DNA from: Curvibacter sp. AEP1-3
Lineage (GTDB): Bacteria > Pseudomonadota > Gammaproteobacteria > Burkholderiales > Burkholderiaceae_C
Direction of reading: 5' to 3'
Assembly (NCBI RefSeq): GCF_002163715.1
Contig: NZ_CP015698.1
Span: forward strand, 1,736,001-1,800,000
DNA length: 64,000 nucleotides
The notes beneath the pieces were generated by a model. It searched no databases. It saw only the letters and a program-made list of their open reading frames with translations, and was not told the origin of the DNA. Positions 60,001 through 63,800 of the stretch are shown here, in pieces (the stretch's first letter is position 1; each line of letters begins with the position of its first letter). Made by a program: the position numbers and the translations under genes.

Positions 60001-60719
60001 ACGCCAGTATCTTGGTCAATACTTTGATGGTAGTCTGACAATTTACCAGTCAGATAAACCTTGTCATTGCCCCCGCTGAGTTCACTTGCGTCTACCGATG
60101 TACCCTTGCGCACATAGACTTTGTCATCCGCACCTGAGCCATAGACCTTGAGTGCCTGACCCGTTTGTGGAGCCTGGGGCACATTGACCCCTGATGAGTC
60201 GTCCACAAAGACATTAACAGGCGACGTAGATGTGGTTGGTGTGTTGAGTGCAGGAGGCTCGCTGGGTGTACCACCTGCTTGCAAAGCCGACAGCGAGATC
60301 TGCTTGAACTCGCTGTTGTTTGCGTCGTATAGGTCGTTGTTTGTTGCTGCATTGAGACTGATGTGTCCATCGGCAAAGTAAAGCACATCATCGTCACCAC
60401 CGACTGTGAAGGTGATGACCTCGGTTTGTCCAGGCTGCAATCCCGCATTGCGCGTGAGGATGTAAACGCCGGTCTCTTGGTTGATACTTTGCTGGTAGTG
60501 GTTTAACTGACCGGAGAGATAAATTTTGTCATTGCCCCCGCTGAGTTCAGACAGATTGGCAGAAGCGCCGGCTTGTACAAAAACCGCATCGGCTTCTCCG
60601 CTTCCAAAGACTTGGGCCTCTTTGCCCAAGATGTCCAATAAAGCAACTCCAGTACGGTTGTACCAGTCGATCAGGTTGCCATTGGCGTCTGTGATGAAAT
60701 AGCGAATGGAAATTGTCAT
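36006..60719 (-). CDS. Giant Ig-repeat surface protein (8237 residues)
   Basis: One uninterrupted 24.7-kb frame. The N-terminus has two tandem copies of an unrecognised 115-residue unit (LSELSGGNDKIYLSG). Then comes a SwmB-like segment, VCBS repeats ending TGTNDAP, a helical insert (about 58300-57430), and about 70 bacterial Ig-like (Big/BapA type) domains of 85-105 residues with the TDxAGNxS and SGTxEAGAxVxxY signatures. Inserted among the Ig domains are three copies of an unknown domain, one LamG-like module and two F5/8C-like domains. The C-terminus resembles the unit before the GH172 domain (VDWTSQTLSQLKSSGVIVA), then TGA. There is no Sec signal peptide, as expected for type I secretion. 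Such proteins act as adhesins or biofilm matrix proteins. No exporter genes are in the window. Confidence 0.88.
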   Translation of the reverse strand: MTISIRYFITDANGNLIDWYNRTGVALLDILGKEAQVFGSGEADAVFVQAGASANLSELSGGNDKIYLSGQLNHYQQSINQETGVYILTRNAGLQPGQTEVITFTVGGDDDVLYFADGHISLNAATNNDLYDANNSEFKQISLSALQAGGTPSEPPALNTPTTSTSPVNVFVDDSSGVNVPQAPQTGQALKVYGSGADDKVYVRKGTSVDASELSGGNDKVYLTGKLSDYHQSIDQDTGVYTLTRTAGLDNGIVEIVTFTVGGEDDELYFADGRIVLNAANNSSIYDGNLAEPFKKITLQALDAGETTPGLSDIQAVAIDTPNTTSGADLSNSTLNAGDTLVISVAMKKAVDVAGTGAPKLGINVGGTTVQADFDATLSGGSSNLTTLKFKYEVPVSATTALTDTDGLSIAANAITLGSATIKLAGTSTDAKLSHALVADNANYMVDNVAPTATPGNATATLVEAGGAANDTVGTATSKITVTKADNSGSAAVDFDTATMTASGGWTVDPGNANLFTKEGSYGTATFNKTTGEVSYALNNTKPTTEALTAASTGITDPFTIAVIDKAGNKSTANAVFSITGTNDAAVISGDVAKSLTESNQALSTSGTLTATDVDGTANLFQAQTNVAGSGGYGKFSITTGGAWTYTADSAHDEFVKDQQYTDSITVKAADGTEQLITVTITGTNDAPTVSSAISLAGATELKTDASAPTEVNLLSGASDLDAGETATLAVASVTYKVDGASTASGGTALPPGVTLSGKTLTVDPTNAAYQSLSADQTTTIVVSYQVKDVNNATVDQTASITIRGTGTGYSATFAAGPQATDDTNTTMALYKASGPDAGQLLGNMSYDSVARKYTFVDKSDFAGVVIAKMIDGDSSPDYINEATGKATDFGVGTVLMSVAAVDSSSKTVSLSVTPLTTAAANKMGIAATAQGITELPTTLTTQTVVDTNKAVAQAFGIVDSSGAAVDIARTAVKTTVTTTGAVDTTVVNGTDVASAYGRALAVVANAEKAAGLTTVDMAQNIAQALKVTVDTAGETRTVTGSLTQAGSQTTVTQQAITQGVAATKVAGQMLTAQATSFIQSTLAISMTLTVDSSKLAAAPTATSVSASDTYLNAQESTVDLIINGSFASGQTLQLMNGTTPVAFAVGAGTPATSYAFTGTATSVTVTVARSALASNATTVLKAQLSAGSGAPTVSNDLPLVVDTTVAATNARLTLDSTNGQQAAFASDGITNSAAITAPNNAESGAKVEYRVTKGTGPSAVVGAWSTTYTAPVADGSNDGVYTVELRQTDLAGNISVPQSITFTLDSSKPATPNATITDSTNGQDAAFANDGITNTAAVSAPGNAEQGARVEYRITKGTGPSAVVGAWSTTYTAPLANGSNDGDYKVEVRQTDSAGNVGDVQTLSFTLDSTAPAVPNARLTTDTAPNSATNTDSLTRLGAITAPTNAEQGARVEYRITKDNGTPGAWTSSYTDPSAGVTDGSADGFYRVDVRQTDKAGNASVQTVSFTLDTQATSTLSFNGLSANYNVAPNQVISGRGAEAGATVQLFTTVGAGSPVAVAQATAAADGSFNFTLPTPATAGAQTFSLSYTDRAGNTSASTNNASTQVTWGTTAIDAAPSQLTSLALSAATDSGVSQSDGITNVAAVTLTGSGALSGATIEITATPKNGTPIVLAATATALANGTWSYTLNPLGNFGVLTTDTTFTVRQRAAGGTVWSPASPSYQVVFDNAAPTLVPTVLLSSSSDTLATIAGTSGSITVGSNTDGITSSRTLVFGGVAEANAYVDLLDNNVRVATVQADSTGAWTTTLSNVSATRHLYTARQYDAAGNATALSPATVVTLDVTANAPTAPLLDAASDSGTKGDRITAVTTPRLNGSGAEPGATIRVFDGTNTTPVATATVQADGTWSATTSALSVGTRTLRVDQTDLAGNTSSVSAPLSLSIAAPVTVAAPSAPTLTDASDSGTKGDGITNATALGFTGTGAVAGGTVELWQGSNRLATVNTSTAGTWTINVTSTAAVLPESSSAHQLKARVLDAQGNPSEFSGETPITINRGTTITAVKPSYTVAAFTLLSGDDTGTGVVNGVNYATDNTTNKTTVTVNGTGATAGDTIQVFEDLGGGLYILKGSSSVVGSNGNWSASGIALNANGTTKLVAKAMNGAGTSDAYSSPLTLTNDNAAPSTPTVDLAAASDSGVQGDNRTNKGLAGDFITLNGTAEAGALITIKNIAGAQVNATNIYADSNGAWSSPLTVALGANAANTLTVTATDKAGNASNNTSYTVTHDGAAPSTTLAITGASVVNSVNTLSTALLPTVAGTGAEANAFVDVYSGSNLLGTAQANSAGAWSLQLRTLSATGSYSLTAQQRDAAGNVQSTPNNGFTAFTVNVSDGAPTGGNPSPMLPNIGLLAADDTGTAGDNVTTVATPRFSGTLAQANATVQLWEGSTLVGSTTANASGAWTITPTAPLSAGLHNLTAVQQAAGQTNSPVLAYSPYIATSLPAPVLDTSAGKLFGDNAISWAEAAAGTATLSGSTVNNAIVTVTYTNANGVQVTQNASITNGTGTGVATWATTSLTPANLATLGTGNISVSVQQSYGTGASAISSPPAVTTGIAVQALPQPFVTGVGSAYSDSTITWSEAAAGSANLSGNSVLNGATVTVTYTNTSNNVSVSQTNGDGVTVINGSNGLATWQATGLSVANMATLGAGPLSITVRQTIAGVSASVVKTDNGSGNFSLAALDAPVITSAITGDDTISASEYGTGTIGGTNSSSASAVTVTFTNSATKAVVSKSATVTGGIWSVPMLTGAEALTLGANSSAATPIQVAASQTVSGIISPQVGRSISLAATPAPTTAITVDSTITGDANSDGVVSSNETPTFTGAATTGASVSVVVTNTVTGASVTLASVTASNNAWSAALTSTQRNTLGGDSQPLQVTATQTLTSGGGVSSASRTFSIDTVAPGTAPTAKLAQYEPNSTTAVSDSGVLGDNITNTTTPTVSGKANPNAKVNLYNSSNTLIGTGTANSSGDYSIKVSTALTGSATGTANAITVKQADAAGNESTGTALSITVDNSAGASAVPAAINISNQTATITNNQNSGGTVSSSWLLSTAAYTASTFGNVKLLSAALSSSTFSVYQSGWGNPLGSPATKSDLGVLVPGTITNTGTGQITFWVAVNDGGTYKGLQIQANDVVGGGFTIQALQARYASTLAGLPTGNANGTTGYTLYGYNFKLTQDLTVPQPTIYGTGEAGATVTVTDNSTPLGTALVDANGIWAFRANTLTSGGHSITTVQTDLAGNTSSPSTAYTFTTSTAKMGTPVLQTASDSGVKGDGITSATQPTITGTCVTAAGQVQIYNGTTLLTTVTASGGVWTYTPASAMSGSYTITAKDVTANLTSGVLALTIDNTALAPSVTAPAAKTNVAPVVAGTNAEAGALITLTATGADSSVQTFYAVANASGAWSVDTALSGATATVTFNGTTYTPTSALVTNKVYTLRATQTDVAGNTSPVSAPQTMNYDTLVSPPSINAISGDQPNAFNLSGTGEAGVTVRVYDTTTGSGLGTAVVNSQGQWSLAVSGLSNGLHTFEAEQTDAAGNLSTRSTAQSANVATANVGAPVLSVSSDTGTLGDGITSATTPALSGSAAAFATVEVWDNYKGNPIKVGTANANANGLWTLPATTTLAEGSHSLVAKEVDPATGVASTTRVSSATVLNIDTTKPSAPTVVLDPNSDSGIKADGITKFIAPTVTGLADKGALVNVYQGGTLLGTATANSDTGVWNYTLSAQSDATTSITARQFDAAGNLSDASAALSLKIDSAVVAPTVPSTVVMASVSANGNATVVGSTGVTVGMGNVDLLKNSLLAGTSTFNLYQGNATNLGAATILTSSIDSSVSGQLKFWVYKLDGSTYKGAQLQADNLAGGGYTIKNIDAKYSTSAAGLPAGTGGGSGTYANGVGGYAVNGYALQFAQDLTAPQSTLYGTGEAGSTVTIYNTPSGQTQQTLGTVVVNAAGFWSFQSSITSGANSITAVQTDIAGNNSGTSTPYGFTVSASKMGVPILAVASDSGLKGDGVTNVGLPVLTGTAVTSGGQVEIYDNGGKIATVTASGNTWSWTPTASLATGVHSITAKDVAANSNAGLTSSALSLTIDTSATAPSISALSANTKVAPVVAGTGAEALALITLTATAADSSVQTFYALADASGNWRVDTSITNNVSFNGTSYANNAALSANKAYSLRATQTDTAGNTSPASSARALNYDTSVIDPVINTVASTAASTLTLSGTGEVDATVTVFDGTVMLGTATVQKNGNWSLVVSGLTTGTHIFSAQQTDTAGNISNKVTALTTAGGGATTVTVSATALSAPVLAVGSDTGLLGDNITNAKTPTLSGSASANASIEVWDTFNSVTSRVGTTTASATGAWSLTSASLGEGSHSLVVKELGLDGNVSRASASATTLTIDTTPLSAPTLNLATASDSGVKGDGITQVLSPTVTGTADKGAKVNVYQGSNLLGTTTADAITGIWNYTLSVQADATSSITAKQLDLAGNESAASTALTLQVDSTIAVPTVPSTVTLASVAANANISSIPATSTQVSGIGNVGLLNAVLTGGGTGSFTLWQNSSTPVSLGAGTVYGIDNSVPGQLSFWVYATDGGNIKGVQLQANDVIGGGFTLKAVDARYTPTSSGIASLPTGNVNTGFYTVNAYTLHLAQDLSAPQSIIYGTGEAGATVTVYDTPAGGSKTTLGTTKVNFDGKWSLQASTITSGTHTITAEQTDLANNISQVGNGYTFTVNSAKMSVPVLATSSDSSAKGDNITNVKAPTLNGTCVTANGQVEIYDYGVKIATVTATGTSWSYTPTAVLSDGVHNITAKDVAANSNAGLTSGALSLTIDSAANVPVINTLAAYTKVAPLVTGTAEAGATVTLTATPASGMAQTYTAVANASGVWTIDTSLAIGGSTALAANQTYTLRATQTDTAGNNSVLSNPQTLTYDNEALAPTLNAPVSASTQVLSGTGEAGATVRVYDGTASLGTAVVDANGNWTLTATGLATGSHSFKAEQTDLAGNLSPATDVRTVSIDTTALSAPLVSTPQGLRVGSVAGSSTSTPITATGVAINNTDGSGLSFWAKLDDASLGNIQTLLSVSDIPGGLMLGYTAEGQFYVYNGSIGFQAPSSSIAPDTVWHHYSLMVSASNQLSVYRDGVLLNSTPYSMSSGTYTSATLTLGSRGDGAQVTNGLVKGLQVWDVALTAAQVQLNAQGQVTGQELNLKAVYPLLVSAAADTSLSSAASAPALTGVGSNSFAAQQTVSGSNTAQFNTDQPQLSGTATPGATVEVWDTYNSGTPTKVGTATAKASGVWTWQPATAQGQGTHSYVVKELASDGVTVSRTSGATALTIDTVAPNAPTLVLHTASDNGIKGDGITNVATPTLKGTAEKGALVNIYKAGNTLLGTVKASDSDGTWTYTVGTAQADGVISFTATQRDAAGNESAASQAVSLTLDTRVVTPSINNLAATSAPAPVLAGTGEAGATVTIYDSASLNVDKIIGTAVVKADGTWSFQATGIATGSHTITTVQKDVAGNTSGTSRGYTFTVDTTQLGLPTLVAGSDSGAAGDGITNVSQPTFTGAGATGNAKVDIYDNGVKIGQATANVSGVWTFPITNNLLGISHSIVAKELAGDGSNSANIAKTSAALSLTLDTTANAPAINAPAGNTHLAPVVTGSGAEAGASITLTATSKDGSIVKTYTTVASATGAWSIDTATNTGVSNSNLNTALTADQVYTLQATQTDAAGNTSVLSSPQTVNYDTLIVNPTINTLPANIAGTALTLSGTGEAVATVRVYDVVGGVSTLVGTTTVNAQKQWSFLISNLSSGTHSFKAEQTDLAGNLSGQTTAQTSAGTSTVAVDTSALSAPVLAVGSDSGTPGDNTTNAPLPTVGGKALAGASVQVWDSYNGTTAKLLATVTADTNGNWSYAGNLAEGSHSLVAKELASNGVDVARSSDATVLSIDTTASGSPTLVLDSASDTNVKGDGITSVLSPTLTGKADANAWVNLYKGSSLLATVKAGETGNWTYTLPAQSDGTSSITAKQVDAAGNESAASTALSLTVDSAVAAPVVVSPGTGTRYVMVRNTQNFDAAEVQVMATVNGTLTNVARNGLAQVLVGPQGVISIYPASALIDGNTGTVGPSQTGSGMASFYAAAYVVTDAWVQIDLGAYYAVNSVILTARNETGKQGELNGGYVFLSPTAMATSSNAVPLANLLADNTLVTKASISGLSSTALTQTHTFTPATATAFVAGSKLVGQGEAGATITIFDGTETLGSVVVSAAGTWSFQSTAFNSGNHSITTRQIDLAGNISATSSAYTFTVDSGTLGLPVLDTASDTGLKGDGITNTPKPTLKGTALSTGNGSNSVEVYDNGLLIGTALIDNGAKTWSFVPGTNLASGAHSITVKDLAANTGAGVTSGALALTVDTSAAAPVFTVPASTKVAPVITGTAEAGASVTLTATPIGGGTAKTYTAVANLSGVWTVDTGATGVGAAGNTNTPLDANKAYTLQATQTDVAGNTSAASAAQTLNFDNVALAPTVNTASATVSSVFALSGTAEAGATVQVYDNVNGSSILVGTTTAASNGNWALTVTAPASATALRNMTAVQTDLAGNTSPAATFNRTVDAGVLGQALLATASDTGTVGDGITSVGAPQLTGSNVTAFATVQVFDTFGGSTTLLGSARADSQGVWTLGLARLLSDGNHVLQVKEVSSTGTVLRSSANNTVVIDTQAPAALSKPMLDALSDSGSANNDGVTNVSQLVYSGTAAEALATIKLYAGSTLVGTTTADSSGAWRVTTSALGAGSYNVTATQTDAAGNVSAASGISAVTVDRSINAPAITTSGAQASNPVLTGTTEARATVQISVTASGSSTSNNYTVQADSSGAWALPLSLNPANATSYTAVVQATDVAGNVSTRTTSTFSVDPALTATAPAMLATPTLGAGQDTGSGVYASDGISSIAKPTLSGTGAQNGATVQLWANGSTLVASTTANSSGDYAFKAEDYLLGGLVGSNQLRVVQQVGVGESAKTSAPSLALGWTVDNAVTFTTPVLTASSTDSYGTVYSTSVASGLKPTLRGTTEAGASVALFDNGVKFTTVTADASGNWSYTYTGNTLSAGNHSITLQVTDVSGNVSGNASGNVSVLYPAYAFKTLTATPTAPVAQLVSGGDSGLSGSDGVTNINRQSFKGTVSVSAGQDAPGVNLYDNGVLLGSVQADSTGAWAYIASLTPGGHLITARAKDFSGNLSSSSTVAQLVIDTTVPGTLAQPTLASGEDTGNVGTPATLTDGITSKTRPVFSGTAEAGATVELFANGTLMGTALADASTGTYSVSPSAALAQGAHSITVQAVDAAGNRSAVSTARAITVDSVIAPVSFLSLASSNVFYSSGGEVVTKDSKPTVQGFGEAGATVTVYNNTGSGATSVGVANVGPDGRWSLTLGTDLSASNTITAQQTDRAGNTSAATAALSVAYNSAATLPALSLQTSSDTGTLGDGITARSTPTITGSGASEGNTVTLYNGSTVLGTAVADGAGKWAITPTTPLGDNTVGNPAYTLTAKNTSLSDVVLGSLKVLIDSQADAPLTGLTLAADSDSGTLGDRLTNLTSPVISGGGATAGATVRLLEGTALLGQGVADSAGNWRVQSATLSSGAHSLTAVQVDAAGNVSNASSALTINVDNSAAALSTPTLVSSSDTGLVGDNRTGLSSFTVSGQGAEANALVSVSAVQSSMTRYVMVRTPAIGFFDIAELQVMSGGVNVAKGATVLVGPQGTYNTNYAAAFMVDGSTTGSFYASANDVNNAWVQIDLGGLYRVSDVLVTSRTDGGSGVSLNNAYVLLSPNAMASSSSATPLASLLADSTVKVAQLPSNHSTTSITNTLNFGADVPNTVTVQADANGNWNATLSNMTGAAAGTAYNLTATQTDAAGNTSATSAALVLTVDSAAAAPTLSLQADSDTGNKGDGQTANTRPVFIGTAEAGATVKVLLDDGNGGTTVLATLTASSTDGSFSWQPTDALTLGTYRFMARQTDIAGNTSVLSLPLALKVVNDQGVVAISGTAEPAQTLTANVTDDGLTGVTIHYQWLADGVNIDGATNQTLLVTGDMVDKGLTVKANYTDALGGVEAITSSAVPVSVVLAQPTVSETVALTNTANSQHAVKGFVSSGANADKLDLTGLLSGYTKGSSNLSDWVQSFSVNGGSTTLTVDLDGAGVGTTSHTVLLQDVDWTSQTLSQLKSSGVIVA
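37080..37540 (-). repeat. F5/8 type C-like domain, copy 2
   Basis: Within the giant gene. It begins TRYVMVRTPAIGFFDIAELQ and includes AWVQIDLGGLYRVSDVLVTS, the discoidin-type sugar-binding pattern. It interrupts an Ig-like domain, which resumes afterwards. Its sibling is at 41940-42460. Confidence 0.6.
41940..42460 (-). repeat. F5/8 type C-like domain, copy 1
   Basis: Within the giant gene. It begins TRYVMVRNTQNFDAAEVQVM and includes AWVQIDLGAYYAVNSVILTA and YVFLSPTAMATSSNAVPLA. It is closely related to the copy at 37080-37540, so the two arose by duplication. Likely a carbohydrate-binding module. Confidence 0.6.
44960..45540 (-). other. LamG-like module within the giant gene
   Basis: A segment of about 190 residues with SGLSFWAKLDDASL, VWHHYSLMVSASNQLSVYRDG and GLVKGLQVWDVALTAAQVQL, the pattern of laminin-G/concanavalin-like sugar-binding modules. 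It sits between Ig-like repeats as a single copy. Confidence 0.65.
46625..47065 (-). repeat. Unrecognised inserted domain, copy 3
   Basis: Third copy (N to C order) of a domain of about 145 residues with GNVGLLNAVL, GQLSFWVYATDGGNIKGVQL and GGGFTLKAVDARY, ending QDLSAPQSIIYGTGEAG, where the next Ig-like domain starts. See the copies at 48830-49285 and 51020-51515. Confidence 0.6.
48830..49285 (-). repeat. Unrecognised inserted domain, copy 2
   Basis: Second copy, with GNVDLLKNSLLAGTSTFNLY, GQLKFWVYKLDGSTYKGAQL and GGGYTIKNIDAKY, ending QDLTAPQSTLYGTGEAG. Confidence 0.6.
51020..51515 (-). repeat. Unrecognised inserted domain, copy 1
   Basis: First copy, with GNVKLLSAALSSSTFSVYQ, GQITFWVAVNDGGTYKGLQI and GGGFTIQALQARY, ending QDLTVPQPTIYGTGEAG. 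All three copies sit at the same boundary of an Ig-like unit. Confidence 0.6.
56507..57120 (-). repeat. Tandem repeats of about 103 residues (309 bases)
   Basis: Neighbouring units share EYRITKGTGPSAVVGAWSTT and are near-identical at DNA level for parts of their length; for example, the stretch starting at 56601 recurs 309 bases on, at 56910. Related units continue into the partial gene at 60813-64000. Confidence 0.65.
59800..60165 (-). repeat. N-terminal unit of the giant protein, second copy
   Basis: Contains VYGSGADDKVYVRKGTSVDA and SELSGGNDKVYLTGKLSDYH, matching the first copy at 60270-60625 over about 115 residues. I do not recognise the family. The acidic GGNDK and GGEDDELYFADG motifs may bind calcium. 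Confidence 0.6.
60270..60625 (-). repeat. N-terminal unit of the giant protein, first copy
   Basis: Contains VFGSGEADAVFVQAGASANL and SELSGGNDKIYLSGQLNHYQ. It is the first of two tandem copies near the N-terminus of the 8237-residue protein. Confidence 0.6.
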
Positions 60720-60779
60720 GATGGCTCTCTACAAAACTTATGTAATCGGTAATTTATTGATATCTTGAATTTTTGAATA

Positions 60780-60805
60780 AGGGTTGATGAAGCGGCATCA
60801 ACCCT
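60780..60805 (-). terminator. Hairpin between the two giant genes, possible terminator
   Basis: A 10-bp perfect stem (AGGGTTGATG/CATCAACCCT) with a 6-base loop begins 7 bases after the stop of the upstream partial gene. On the minus strand it is followed by TATTCAAAAA, a poor T-tract, so it may act as a weak terminator, an attenuator or an mRNA-end stabiliser between the two genes. Confidence 0.45.
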
Positions 60806-60812
60806 GAACTTC

Positions 60813-63800
60813 TTATCCAAAAATCACGGCGTTGGACTGCAAACGTGCTTCAAAACCCGCAGTGTTATTACTGTCCCCATTAAGACTGGAAACGGTATAA
60901 GTAGCATCTCCAAACCACGTCCAGGTTGCTTGGCCGCTAACATCAGTATCAACCGTACGTTTGAGTGTGCTGGTTCCTGCGGCGCCTGTCGTTAGGCTAC
61001 CTGAGCCTGACCAAGGCGTACCTGTCAGACCCTCGATAGACTTGAGCAACATGTTGCCACCGTTGTCGTTGTAGATAACGTCATCAATTCCAAACCCCGC
61101 CACATCAATGTTGCCGCCCAGAGAAGTTTTGATGTACTGCGGATTGGACGAGCTAACTGAATTCAGCTGTACTACGAGCGCATGTGCACCTGTTGCAAAA
61201 TTCAGATCAATGGCGCCTGCTTGGCCACCTGCGGTACTGCCCTGGTGGGCGTTGTGATAGATGTAACCACTTGACAATGCGCCATTGCTGTCCATTTTTT
61301 GTGACGCTGCTCCAGCACTGCCATCTGCTGGAGTGACGGTGGTGAAGTTCAGAGTTTGATCATTGGTCATTGCCAAATTGGCTGGACCACCGGCACCGGC
61401 TTTAACAACGCCAGCATCGAATTCAACATGGTAGTTGGCACCAAAATCCCAATCAAAGTTCCAGTTGGTGTTGTTGGTTCCCCATGTGGTTGCGTCCGCT
61501 CCACCAATGTCAATGATGAGTTTGCTGCCGCTGACCTTAACCGAATCTTGCAGACGCTGCAGGGAAAGCCCCACACCGCCAAAAGTGGTGTAACTGGCAG
61601 TACCCACAGTGAGGTCGGTAACTACACCATTGGTCAAGGTGATGACGACGTCGTTATCGGTTACGTCTTGTTTGCTGTTATTGGCTATGCCAACAGTAGT
61701 GTTTCTAGTAATCAGACCCGTTGCGCCCATGTCGTCCTTGATCCTGATTTGACCTGAACCCAGAGCGAGGTTTTCTGCGCTGAATTCAAGCACGAGTGCA
61801 GACTTGACATCAAGATTGGCAACGTTATCCAGCACTTGTGTGCTCTTGAGTGCGGGCAATGACACTAGGTCAATGCTGAAGCTCTTGCTGACCGTGTTGG
61901 AACCATCATTGGCATTGACGGTGACAGACAAATCGGCTGCCGGATTGGACGGTGCTGCTCCGAAAAGCTTTCCTGTGGTCGGGTCTATCTGCAACCAGGC
62001 AGGTGCACCGGCGTCCAGACTGTATGTCAACGTGCTGAAGTTACTGGTCGTGTCAGGGTCTATGAAGTAGCTGCTGATATTGGCGCCAACACCGTCCAAG
62101 GTGAGGGGGCTGTTGACCGTGTAGACCGTACCTGTCACCGCCACAACATCTGTGATAAGTGCGCCTGAGACTGTTGGGGCCTCGTTGACGTCGGTCACGT
62201 TAACCGTGATGGCTTTGGTGCTGACGTTGCCCGCACCATCCGTGGCCTTGACGTTGACTGTGTAGGCGTTGGTTCCTGCCGCGCTTGCTGGAGTTTCAAA
62301 GTCCGGGGCGCTCTTGAATGCCAGTGCGCCACCCACCAAGGTGAACTTGTCGTTGTCACCCGATGTACCGTCCAGCGTCCAGGTAATGCCGTTGGTGTCG
62401 CTGCCCACCAAGCTACCCACCGCTGTGGCTTTTTCTGCAACGCTCAGGGTCTCAGTCGTGATCGCGGGGTTGGTGTTGTCCAGCGTGTAGGCCGAGGACT
62501 GGTTCACCACACCGGTCTGCCAGGGCTGTGTGCTGGTCTTGCCTGTGACGGTAACGTCAGTCAGGTCGATGCTCTTGACGGTGACGCTGCCTCCGTTGCC
62601 TGTGCTGGGCGCTGTGCCTGTAAAGGTGAGCACGTTGGCACTGGCCGATACATACGTGGCCACCACGTCCACGCCACCCACGGTGAACGTGATTTTGGGG
62701 GTGCCGCTGCCGGTGATGGTGACTTCCTCGCTCAAGGTCACCGCAAAGGTCAGTGCATCGCCGCTCTTGCCGATGGCCGCATTGTTGCCTCCGCCTGCGT
62801 TGTCGTCTGTCACCGTGAAGCTATTGATAACCGGCGCAGCCACCACTTTGAGGCTGAAGGTTTGTGTGGCCGTCTGGCCTCCTTTGTCCGTCATGGTGAC
62901 GGTGAAGCTGCCGCTGGCCGCTTCTGCACTTGGCGTGCCACTGATGACACCGCTGGTCGGGTTCAATGTCAAGCCTGTGGGCAAGGTGCCCGAGGTCAGC
63001 GCATAGCTGCGTGTGTCCGTGGCGTCCACGTCGGCAAAGTAGCCTGCCAGGCTCAGCTGCCAAGACGATTGGCCCTTGACCGCTGTCTGGGCACCGATAC
63101 TGCCGCTGGCTGTGGGTGCGTCGTTGACGTCGGTCACGTTAACCGTGATGGCTTTGGTGCTGACGTTGCCCGCACCATCCGTGGCCTTGACGTTGACTGT
63201 GTAGGCGTTGGTTCCTGCCGCGCTTGCTGGAGTTTCAAAGTCCGGGGCGCTCTTGAATGCCAGTGCGCCACCCACCAAGGTGAACTTGTCGTTGTCACCC
63301 GATGTACCGTCCAGCGTCCAGGTAATGCCGTTGGTGTCGCTGCCCACCAAGCTACCCACCGCTGTGGCTTTTTCTGCAACGCTCAGTGCAGTGCTGCTGA
63401 TGCTAGGCTTGGTTTGATCGAGGGTAAAGTTGACGGCTTGCGCATCGCCCACATTACCCGCTTTGTCCGTTTGGCGCACCTCGACTTTGTATGCACCATC
63501 GGATGAGCCATCACCAGCCGTTGGCGCTGCGTATGTGGTGCTCCAAGTGCCGATACTTGCAGACGAACCGGAGCCTTTGGTGACACGGTATTCGACTTTG
63601 GCACCGTCTTCCGCATTGGTGGGAGCGGTGATGGCGGCATTGCTTGTGATGCCGTCTGCGTCTTTGCCTGTCACGCCGTTGGTACTGTCGGTAGTCAGTT
63701 TGGCATTCAGATTTGCGCTGGGCTTGGTGGTGTCGAGTGTAAAGTTGATAGTTTGCAGAGCATTGACGCCGCCCACTGTGTTCGTGCCGTTCGCGTTGCC

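Noticed and set aside
36006..60719. A CRISPR-like or satellite array in the giant gene
   Set aside because: The periodicity is about 255-310 bases, in one open frame, encoding Ig-like domains. There are no short repeats with unique spacers.
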